64,000 nt of DNA from Symsagittifera roscoffensis (lineage: Eukaryota > Xenacoelomorpha > Acoela > Convolutidae): positions 24,946,177-25,010,176 of the forward strand of contig NC_087062.1 in the NCBI RefSeq assembly GCF_963678635.1, written 5' to 3'. The translations under genes were made by a program, and so were the position numbers. Positions 22,465 to 30,901 of this stretch are shown one piece after another (the first letter of the stretch is position 1; every line of letters begins with the position of its first letter). A model generated the notes under the pieces. The model was not told the origin of the DNA and did no database searches. It saw nothing but the letters and a program-made list of their open reading frames with translations.

Positions 22465-23310
22465 ATCTGCGGAAGAAGGACAGGGAAAAGACAGGATTCG
22501 CATTTGAGTTGGGGTTGTACCAGTGGAAGAGGATGCCCTTCAGCTTGTACAACGCAACGGCCACTTTTCAAAGACTGATGGCTCAGGCTTTGATCAGAGT
22601 GACGAAGAAGTACGGGAATCTTGTGATGGGTTACGTGGATGACGTGGTCATAGCAACACCAACCCTGGAAGACCACATTGATCGGCTCGATGAGGTCTTC
22701 GACTGCATGAAGAGAGCAGGCTTAAAACGCAAACCATCGAAATGCGAGATCCTGAGGGATTCGATCAAGTATCTAGGAAGAATGATGGACAGGTGTGAGG
22801 CCGGACCCGGAAGCAGTAGAAGCTGTGCTGACGTGGAAGACTCCAAGAACAGACACACAACTCATGAGCTTCCTAGGGTTTGCCAATTATTACCGTGAGT
22901 TCATAAAAAGATATGCAGACAAGGTGTATCCCATGCAGAAGCTGATGCGCAACGAAGGAAAGAAGTTCGGATGGAGCGATGAAGCTCAAACTGCCTTAGA
23001 GAACATAAAGCGGGAACTGTGCCTGTATGTTCTTGACACAGACGCATCAGTAGTAGCCATCTCAGGAATACTGCATCAGGAGTAGGAATGGAATGAAAGA
23101 ACCGTTCTCCGTCCCATTGCATATGGCAGTAAGGAGTGGCACTGAGATGAAATATGGTGCTCCAAAAGTAGAAATGTTTGCAGTAGTCACATTTGTGGAA
23201 AAGAAACGCGCATACTTGGGGAGCGCTCCCTTTAAGTTACGCGTGGACAACAGAGCGTTATCCTGGTTGAAGACATACTCGATGGATCAGAGTTGTATTG
23301 GTTGATGGAT
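22465..23310 (+). pseudogene. Element B RT/RNase H, amino-truncated
   Basis: The sequence enters RT at DREKTGFAFELGLYQWKRMP and continues with NATATFQRLM and the active site GYVDDVVIATPT near 22628-22660. A frame break near 22795 follows KYLGRMMDR; the thumb region then reads LMSFLGFANYYREFIK. In RNase H, YVLDTDASVVAISGILHQE retains the first catalytic Asp, followed by a TAG at 23083-23085, a frame change, and KYGAPKVEMFAVVTF and RVDNRALSWLKTYSMDQS. A short internal deletion lies before YVLDTD. The part of RT with the first catalytic Asp block is absent, so the enzyme is dead. Confidence 0.85.
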
Positions 23311-23311
23311 A

Positions 23312-24688
23312 GTGAGATTAGATGGCTACCACATGATAATCGAGCACAGGATGCGTGACAAACACCAAAATGCTGACAGCCTCAGCAAGAAAACCAATTT
23401 CTATGAAAGATTGGAACAGAAGCAAGCCAATCAGGCAGAAATCAGGGAAGGATTCTCGTTTCTGGACAAGGAAACTTATGAAGCGCTTACCTTGACGAGA
23501 TGGTTGGATAAGTCTGGACATCCACTCCCAGTACATCCTGAGTTACCTGTAGAGAAAGCAGCCGAGATAAAGATTCTATCCAAGAAGGACCCGGTGCCCT
23601 TGGACCTGTTGCTACGCTCCAACCTGGTCCAGCAGGAACTCTCTCGCGTTAACAGTAACAGCCTCTCATTATTGGATAAAACAGTGCAGGTCACACCGCA
23701 AGTGATGCGGATGCTGGGTGGATTGTTAGAGAGAGAAGTGACCAGAGATGATCCCGAGTGGGCAGCTGCTATGGCATCACTGACAGTCAGTGAGAAGGTA
23801 AAGATCATGCCGTCAAGACGACAACACAAAGAAAACGAGAGGGAATGTAGGACAATAGTTCAGCAACTAGTATCCTTAAATCCCCACGAGGTTTTAACCA
23901 GTACTTCATACAGACGGAAAGAACAGGGGAACGATACGCAAAAGAAAACCATTACCTTTGAGGACCAGGATAAGGAAGGTGAGAGGGTTGAACGAAACCT
24001 GGTGCAAGATTGTTTGTCCCGGGAGACGAACAGCGAGAAGAGCCGGCGAGTTCAAAATCAACACCCGGGACAAGGAAGTTTGTCCGGGGAGTCTGATGTA
24101 GATGTAAGAGTTCCTGATGAAAAACAGGACCTGGAGAATAAAATTTTGTCCGGGGAGTTCAGATGGATGCGGCGAATAACGCACAGAACTGATCCAGAGG
24201 AGGCGACGTGCTATATCGCAGACTCTTCAATGAATGACAACTCACGGAACTCAGGAATTGACACCTACTCAGACAGAAACTCGAGCTCAGGATTGGAACT
24301 GTCAGAGCTAGCGATCCACACATTACTAGTGGAAACTCGATCAAGGGATCTGGACAGGGAGGTATATAAGGACCCTGACATGGATCGCAACCTCATACCA
24401 GGTGAAAGAGTCTTTGATAACGCAGCGGATGATCTGGAATCAATAGCGGTATCGGAACGTTCGATAAGTCTGTTGCCACAAAAAGAGGTAGTCAGGACTA
24501 ATTTTCAGCCGATAGAACCAGAAACACAGCCATTGACAAAGATTTGGTGCGTTAAGATGGAAGAAGACACGCATCAGATCAACGAGTTGAATAGTCAGAT
24601 GAGGGTCCTTAAGACGTACTTGAAGGCGAGATACAGACTCTCGGACCTACTAAGAGCGCAGAGAAATGACCGCATGACAATAACCTGA
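23312..24688 (+). pseudogene. Element B RNase H tail and RH-IN linker
   Basis: This 458-residue frame opens with the end of RNase H (MRLDGYHMIIEHRMRDKHQN, ADSLSKK), which also contains the usual H and D near the carboxy end. A long, acidic, Ser/Arg-rich linker without recognisable fold follows. Three copies of an L-S-(G/R)-E motif are spaced through the linker, encoded by TTTGTCCCGGGAGA or TTTGTCCGGGGAGT at 24013, 24079 and 24145. The same peptide recurs at the pol/macro boundary in element C. The linker has the same position and composition in C (37156-36250). Confidence 0.75.
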
Positions 24689-24689
24689 A

Positions 24690-25475
24690 AAAGTGGATCA
24701 AAATGGTGCTCCGAACAAAGGAGACCCGGAGGAAGACAGTTACCGTATTCTGAGTCAATACTGCATGCAGAAAGAGGGAAGGTTATATCTGAGCAAGGAC
24801 GGGATAGTGGCTTGCAAGAGAAGAGAAGAAGATCAAGTCCTGTACAAGTATAACGCGATAGTGTTGCCGCAATTCTAACAGGCAGAACTTTTATTCAGGT
24901 CGCATGATCAGATGGGCCATCAGGGAATCGACAAAGTATATCAGAGGATCCTGAAGCGCTTTGAGTGGCCTGGAATGAAAAAGGCATGCGAGAAGTGGGT
25001 AACCGCATGTCTGTCATGCCAACAGGTGAAGGATCCAAGGAAGTTACGATTTCCTTTCCAGTCGATCGAGTCGTCTGAACTCAACGAGGTGGTGCAGATT
25101 GATCACCGAAAGATATGCATGACAGACAGTGGTTATAATCAAGTCTTGGTCATGATAGATAACTTCACGAAGTATGCAGAGGCTGTGCCCTGCATAACTA
25201 CCACAGCGCAGGAGACGTGCGATCACCTGATCAATACGTGGATGGCGAGACATGGTTGTCCGATGACATTTCAATCGGATAATGGAACAGTTTTCGTGGG
25301 AGAACTCACAAAAGAGCTTATGAGACGCTCACAGGTTGCTCAAGCTCACTCCACGACATACCATCCCCAGACGAATGGCTTAGTGGAAAGGCAGAATCGA
25401 ACGTTAGTTTCGATGCTGAGGGTAGTTTGTTCCAGGTACATGACCGATTGGGACAGATACTTCCACAAGTGATGG
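24690..25475 (+). pseudogene. Element B integrase, catalytic triad intact
   Basis: The zinc-binding region reads HDQMGHQGIDKVYQR then ACLSCQQ (HHCC type). The DDE core shows NEVVQIDHRK (first Asp), MTFQSDNGTVF (second Asp) and NGLVERQNRTL (Glu), so all three acidic residues are present. An in-frame stop lies near 24876 between the linker helix and the zinc domain. The core frame ends at 25472 after MTDWDRYFHK by a frame change. It would insert element DNA if expressed intact. Among the three integrases in this window this is the only one retaining D, D and E. Confidence 0.88.
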
Positions 25476-26640
25476 GAGCTTATAACAGCACGCAACATTC
25501 CACCACCTGAGTTAGTCCACACATGATGCTGATCGGACACGAGAAGTCTTTGCCCCTCCTGACTTTCTTCTACCCAGAGTATGAGGGTAAGAAACCGTCA
25601 CCACAGGTATATGTAAGGGATGTGATTAGACGTCAACAGGAGTTTATCGACTTATGTAGACGAAATACTCAGCAGGCACAGGCAAGGCAGAGGAAAAGAT
25701 TCGACAAGAAAGCAGCTGGTGCAAAAGCTTATTCGGTATAAGCTTATTCGGCAAAAGCATAAGGAGACAACGTATGGGTATTTCAGAACGTCATACCACC
25801 GAAAGGAACAAAAAAGCTCCTAAAAAAGTGGAGGGGACCGTTCATGATTACGGAAGTGCACCAGACGGGACGCTTTTATAGACTGAGTACTGGCCGAGCC
25901 GCGCATTACGAAAATATTAAGCCAAACAACCCATCGACGGAAGACTGGTGTAAACCTGCAGACATGGAAGAGGGGGATTATCTGATGATGGAGCCTGCCT
26001 GTGATGTCAACGAGAAGGGCACCAGGGAAAAGAACGATGGGAATGAAGTCGTAGAGGAACGAACAAGTCCACCACTGGATCTGGATCCAGAGGAGGTGAT
26101 TGAAGCGGATGAAGAAACCTTACCCTTCGCAGAGGAGGACTGGCAAGACCCCGAACAAAGGGAGGTTCCCAAGAATTTGGAACCAGATCTTCCGTTCACC
26201 ATACAGACTCGACAGAATGACAGGACCAGGTCCAAAAAGAAAAATAATGTTTACGGCGACGACTTCGTAGTGGACAGGATATATCTAAAGAAGATAGTGG
26301 AAGAAATAGTGGGTTTAGAAGAAATAACTGTGTCACAGGACATTGACATAGTCGATGATCACGACGAGGAGTGGGTCGATGACCGGTCCAAGCCCGAGGT
26401 CGAATTCGACGACGAGCAACAGCAGTCATATGAACAAGACTTGGCAATTTTTCGTGTCTTGGAACGGCTGAACGAAATGATGTCGGACCCAAGGTAGACC
26501 AGAGTCACGATTCAGGATGTAGATTGTGGAGGCATAAGATACGTAAGAATCGAAAGGGATGATCCCTCCTGGGCTGCCCAGGAAGGACCTTTACTCATTC
26601 CGGCTTCCAACCTCGATTTGATATCCGGTATGCGATCGAC
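25476..26640 (+). pseudogene. Element B integrase C-terminal and pol tail
   Basis: The frames 25523-25741 and 25844-26497 cover the region after the DDE core: MLIGHEKSLPLLTFFYPEYE, a basic helix (AQARQRKRFDKKA), then WRGPFMITEVHQTGRFYRLS, resembling the small beta-rich domain that follows Ty3 integrase cores. An acidic tail of about 190 residues follows. A duplicated AAAGCTTATTCGG at 25726-25753 breaks the frame. The tail frame hits a TAG at 26495; the same frame stays open after it to about 26704 and leads directly into the start of the macro domain region. Confidence 0.75.
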
Positions 26641-27248
26641 GGTGACGTCGATGGATATTTTTGTCCGGGGAGTGGGGGTAGGACTTACCCACACTAAAAT
26701 TTGTTAATAAAAAAATTAAGAATAGCAAGAGAGACAGGTGATCTAGAAGCTGAAACAGATGAGGACCCTAAGAAACCGGACATAGGGAGGGTAGTTGAGT
26801 CATATTTTAACTTACCAAATGAAAATTCAAGTAGCATAATACTAACAGATAGCGATTTCATACTCACAAATAGAACATGTGCGACAGCAATCACAGCAGA
26901 CATGAGTTTTAAGACAGCATTAGCAGCAGATTTTAAGAGAGAATATGAAAACATAGAATCCTTTGGAAGCAAAGACCAGGATTAGGGGGCGTAGCAGCCT
27001 TGCTTCCGGCGGCGTCACAGATACCAGAAAAGTACTTATGCTTCTTGGTGACGAGGGCGACGGAGAAGCGGCACGTGGACCCGGTAAACCTAGTCTTGTT
27101 CTTGACGAGATTGAGAGACTTCCTCGTGGAAAAGGAAGTGAAGGAGCTTTCGCTCCCAGTGAACGATCCGAACAGAGGACGACTGCATCCACGGGAGCTG
27201 TACGCACTGATACACGTAATCTTCTCTGATACCAATATACAAGTATGA
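26641..27248 (+). pseudogene. Element B macro-fold-like domain, frameshifted
   Basis: Three frames are needed. 26641-26704 gives VRGVGVGLTHTK. 26701-26985 gives the first half (SIILTDSDFIL, AITADMSFKTALAADFKRE). 27000-27248 gives the second half (EKYLCFLVTR, FLTRLRDFLVE, LPVNDPNRG and LYALIHVIFSDTNI). Residue by residue it follows the domain of element C at 33843-34448, which resembles TARG1/OARD1-type macro domains. The copy is broken by two frame changes (about 26702 and about 26965). The deleted copy in E lacks most of it. Confidence 0.6.
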
Positions 27249-27669
27249 TTACATAAGAAATATTACTTAAGTATAGGTTGAGTTTAGGTGGAATACAGGG
27301 GGGTGTCATACTAAATGTCTGTTGTGTGTGATGTGTGGGTTATTTTATGTTATGTGTTATGTTATTAAGACTCTGGGTAAGAAGGAGTTAGTGACCATGA
27401 ACAACTGAATGAAGATCTTAGTAATAGATCCAAAGTTTGGACTGTCCAATCTTGAGTCGAATTCCAAAATTTTAGAAACTGATTGATTTCAATAAAATTT
27501 AGGATCAAAATCTTTTTATATAACTGTTTTAAATAAATTTAAACAAGAAATAAGTGGAAAACTGACAAGTGTGATATTCGTGACCTCTTTTCTAGATCCT
27601 GATTGATCGTTTAATTACTCACTTGAGTCCAAATCATTGAATCAATAACAGAATCAAACCTGAAAGAGA
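27249..27669 (+). other. Spacer between macro domain and ORF X in element B
   Basis: About 420 bp of AT-rich non-coding sequence contains a G-run (ACAGGGGGGTGTCAT near 27294) and a GT-rich stretch (27320-27360). The same spacer occurs in inverted copy E (17510-17955). Conservation between copies suggests it is a regular part of the element, possibly the leader or splice region for X. Confidence 0.6.
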
Positions 27670-28016
27670 ATGGATAATTTCAACTTGGACGAACTGATGG
27701 ACCTGGCAGAGGCATATGTAGGACCGATGGTAGATGCGATCTATCGGAGGCTAACGGATCGAGACTTCGCTCTGGAGGACCCAGAGGTAGTCATGTTGCT
27801 GGCCGCCTTGATAAACTTCTTGGGGCATGATAACCGTGGGGACCGCCCCACGGAAGTCTTATTAATGGCAGCATATGGAGAAAGGGGAGTACTAGACCGC
27901 CCGAATATGATAGTGATGAGGTGGAGAAACGGGGCTCTCTCAGGGAGTGACTTGGCGAATGAGCCTGGATTGGGAAGTTCGAGGACCTACCAGCCAGATG
28001 AGATGCCTTTGCCCAC
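27670..28016 (+). pseudogene. ORF X amino-terminal fragment (element B)
   Basis: The frame starts MDNFNLDELMDLAEAYVGPM and aligns with the start of X in C (33353 downward): YRRLTDRDFALEDPEVVMLL, GDRPTEVLLMAAYGERG, MRWRNGALSGSDLANEPGLG and EMPLPT. After PLPT at about 28016 the homology stops and the sequence becomes the reverse complement of a primer-binding site plus LTR end. The frame continues artificially to 28092. Function unknown. Confidence 0.75.
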
Positions 28017-28028
28017 CCAGGAGCGCCA
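28017..28028 (-). promoter_or_regulatory. Primer-binding-site candidate, minus strand
   Basis: On the minus strand TGGCGCTCCTGG lies 12 nt after the LTR end (GAATGTTACA). The same 12-mer stands at the same place after the 5' LTR of element C (44806-44791). A PBS normally begins TGG, complementary to the CCA end of a tRNA. The tRNA was not identified. Confidence 0.6.
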
Positions 28029-28040
28029 TAAAAACATCTA

Positions 28041-28452
28041 TGTAACATTCGCCCGGAAGTACATATCGACGGAAAATAAAGCTAAGCTATAAAACGACTG
28101 GCCAGCGTCCAAACAAAGCTCTACAAGCTTTTCACCGTCTCTACCAAAGCCAGTTCTTTTGGTGGTCTTTTCAACATCGGGTCGACAAAAACGTTACTGT
28201 TCTCCGGCTTCGACAAGAACGCTCAAATTAACTTAATTACATGCGCAAATAGTGATCTCATGGCTGGGTCTCAGTATCCCCAGACCACGAGTTCACTCCT
28301 AAAAACAGGGCTACTACTATTTTTTATATTACTATTGTTTTTGTTCAGTAGATAAAAATCATCATCTCTATCGAAGATGGATCAATCCTTTCCCTCAACT
28401 CCTAGCTTCTCATTATTAGAAAATGAACCTAGATGTTAATTAAATTCAATTC
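28041..28452 (-). mobile_element. Truncated B-family LTR, minus orientation
   Basis: The reverse complement of this stretch equals the right-hand half of the B-type LTR (45790-46223 and 46670-47094), ending in GGGCGAATGTTACA and followed by a PBS candidate. The left half is missing. It is oriented opposite to the B body and the 3' LTR at 28703, so an inversion or a second insertion took place here. Confidence 0.8.
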
Positions 28453-28689
28453 AGGACATTGATATTGGAAGTCAGAAAAAATGTTTTATCTTAGGTCATA
28501 TCCTCGAAAGTGCATATTAGTGAAACAATTTGGAAGGCTATAGTAGTGTAGTATGATGCCATTTATATTCTGCAGTGAGTCGATATGACGTGGATAAAAA
28601 TGATTCCGTGCATTTTAAAAAAATTCAGTTCGATGGCACTGTACCATTTTTACAAAGACTACGAGATTCAATGGGGACATTGACCGGGC
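28453..28689. other. Short non-coding stretch before the element B polypurine tract
   Basis: No ORF with similarity is seen. By position it is the untranslated end of element B. Confidence 0.4.
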
Positions 28690-28702
28690 TGTCCGGGGAG
28701 TA
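28690..28702 (+). promoter_or_regulatory. Polypurine-tract candidate of element B
   Basis: TGTCCGGGGAGTA directly precedes the TG that begins the B-type LTR at 28703. An almost identical string (GAGTCCGGGGAGTA) directly precedes the 3' LTR of element C on the minus strand (30477-30464). Position and purine core (GGGGAG) fit the plus-strand primer site. Confidence 0.65.
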
Positions 28703-29524
28703 TGTAACGTTCGACCAGAATGGTCAAAAATGCTATTTCTAAATGAATCGACGAATTCAAGTGGAAACTGGACAAACATTGGAAAGCGATTGGAATTGAC
28801 ATGTACAAATTCGAACGGAGATAGGAAAAAAAACATTTGAAATGACCACAAGAGGCACTGCCTAGTGGTCATAAAAACTTGACTTGATTTGACTAAAATG
28901 GTAGCCGCTGACCTTGAGAGTTGACAGTTTTAGAAGATTAGCAACGTTATTAAGACGATTAGACGAATCGTGAAGGTCAGAAGATTCTGGAATTTTTAAG
29001 TTTTTAAAATTCGATTTGTGACGTCACACTTCCGAGAAACGTCAAAACGGTCATTTTTAGAAGTAAGCCAGAAAAGAAACACAACAACAACAACGATAGT
29101 TGCGATAGAAACAACGACGAGAAATAGAAAAATGCGACAGAGTATTAGCAGTGACCGCTCCGAGTTGTAACGATTGTGTCGCTAAAATCGTTACAAAGCC
29201 ATTGACGCCAACGGTGAAGGGTGGTGGAAACGTGAATTCAGCCTTCCGGAGAAGAAGTAAGAGTGTTATTTAGAAGTAAACCAGAAAAGAAACACAACAA
29301 CAACAACAACGATAGTTATGATAGAAACAACGACGAGAAATAGAAAAATGCGACAGAGTATTAGCAGAGACCGCTCCGAGTTGTAACGATTGTGTCGCTA
29401 CAATCGTTACAAAGCCATTCACGCCAACAGTGAAGGGTGATGGAAACGTGAATTCAGCCTTCCGGAGAGGAAATAAGAGTGTTATTTCCCCGGAATCAAG
29501 AATCCGGAGGGGTCTTGAGACTGA
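28703..29524 (+). mobile_element. Element B 3' LTR, left part (interrupted by element C)
   Basis: It starts TGTAACGTTCGACCAGAATG and matches the beginning of the complete B-type LTR at 45305-46223 (TGTGACATTCGACCAGAATG). The match stops at 29524 and resumes at 46635-47094 on the far side of element C. This half is longer than its counterpart because of an internal 213-bp tandem duplication. The LTR would carry promoter and poly(A) functions. Confidence 0.85.
29059..29486 (+). repeat. 213-bp tandem duplication inside the B LTR
   Basis: Unit 1 (29059-29271) and unit 2 (29272-29486) both start AGAAGTAA-CCAGAAAAG, run through a CAA-repeat and GATAGAAACAACGACGAG, and end AAGAGTGTTATTT. They are nearly identical. 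The full-length B-type LTR at 45305 has only one unit. Confidence 0.9.
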
Positions 29525-30463
29525 TGTAACAGTCGCCTACTTCGGTCAGACAGTCGCCTAAGTAGACAGTCGCCTACTGTCTACTTATGAGGCATGTGAG
29601 GTTTAAGAAAAATAGGCCCTATAAATATTGGCTCAAGAGTCAGGGACACTATCTCTTGTGTTTTTCTACCTCAAAAACGGTCGGAGCCAATTCGGTTCGC
29701 TTGCGACATCAGACTAGAACCCGTTACAGCTTAAAGACTACTACCAAAATATCCCCCCACTCTAGAAAATAAGAACGTTCCCATACTTAGGTCTCGAGAT
29801 ACCCAAAAAACACGAACGCCGTTAAAAACAGGGTCGGAACAATCCGTTAAGTTACTTTTCATTAAACAGTGGAACTTTGATCCATTTCAGATGGATCAAC
29901 CTAAAACTCGCCTTATCTCAACATAACAATCATAAAACACACTCGAGAAAACTAAATTTGGTACTTACATAGCAGCACGCTTGGGACACAGAGTGATTAA
30001 ACTAATTAACGACTCTGGCATAAATATAATCAAATATAACTCAAGAAGTTTTCTAACGATGAGTTCCAATCAAAGGAAATAAGTTTTAACTCAAGAATAT
30101 AGTTTTGGATCTGGACCATTGGGAGACTTCACTTGTCCGCCTTTCCGTTGAAGGTTCACACTGGTCCAGTTGATTTTAGCTCTGCTCTCGTATTTGTTCG
30201 GTCTCCTATATCAGATAGGACAGCTCTACTCTAGTTTTCTACGATGGAAATTGCGAATAGCAATTTCCCACTGTTAATGTTTGACAACTCTCCCGCAATT
30301 GTTAATTCGGTCGTTCTGATTTCTTGTTTGATGTTTTCAGTTGTCGCGAGAAAACTGAGCGTGACAGGCTCCATTCGAATGTTTGAAAAATAAAACTTCA
30401 CTCCAAAATCACTTATATTCGTGTTCCTCGAGGTCAAACTTCTAGATATGACCGACTGGCACA
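29525..30463 (-). mobile_element. Element C 3' LTR
   Basis: 939 bp, matching 44818-45304 plus 46224-46634. Near its terminus (29534-29586) the string AGTCGCCTAC occurs three times, against once in the other LTR, explaining the length difference. A possible poly(A) signal on the plus-strand reading (AAATAAAACT near 30390) is on the wrong strand and is not called. CTA at 30053-30055 marks the empty site of the solo LTR present in the other copy. Confidence 0.9.
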
Positions 30464-30477
30464 TACTCCCCGGACTC
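30464..30477 (-). promoter_or_regulatory. Polypurine-tract candidate of element C
   Basis: On the minus strand GAGTCCGGGGAGTA directly abuts the LTR start TGTGCC. The same purine core precedes the B LTR at 28703. Confidence 0.7.
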
Positions 30478-30901
30478 AAGATCGATGTCCTCATCGCGTG
30501 CTGCCGGCTGTCAGTGAATCCCCAGAAACCCGAGTGTTACTCAAGATACAGTGCCATTGGTCATTTACAGAAGTTTGCAGCAGACTTAAGTTTATCTACA
30601 CCCCAAAATTCACAACCATGTAAAATTTTCACACTATAGCTAAACAGCAATCAAAATCTGCACACACCTGCACCTGTGAATTTTTTCTTTTTAAGCTAGT
30701 AATTTAAAATTTCTTTTGTCCTAGTCAATCAGGAAATTGTCATGCAGCATTTTGATTTATATAATAGATATAACATATTATTAACAATATCCCATTTGTT
30801 AAAATTTCTTTTTGGTGAACCCAGATTTCATCCGAGTTCATCCTCGAGCCCCCTTCCCTCCCAAGACTCAAGACTCTAGAATTCCCTTTTGAGCCACCAA
30901 C
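30478..30901 (-). other. Untranslated region between ORF X and the C 3' LTR
   Basis: No coding potential is seen. The position corresponds to the 3' untranslated part of the element. Confidence 0.5.

Larger units (their letters stand above)
20836..29524 (+). mobile_element. Element B: chimeric, internally deleted Ty3/gypsy element
   Basis: Plus-strand order: ORF X middle fragment (20.84-21.42 kb), gag from mid-protein (21.43-22.45), RT from just before the conserved WKRMPF block (22.47), RNase H, linker, integrase, pol tail, macro domain (26.64-27.25), ORF X start (27.67-28.01), minus-oriented LTR end (28.04-28.45), polypurine tract and 3' LTR (28703 on). The X-to-gag and gag-to-RT junctions are abrupt, with protease and the RT amino part missing. 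The 3' LTR continues after 17.1 kb of inserted element C, at 46635-47094. B has no complete left LTR in place, so it is a rearranged composite. Confidence 0.8.
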
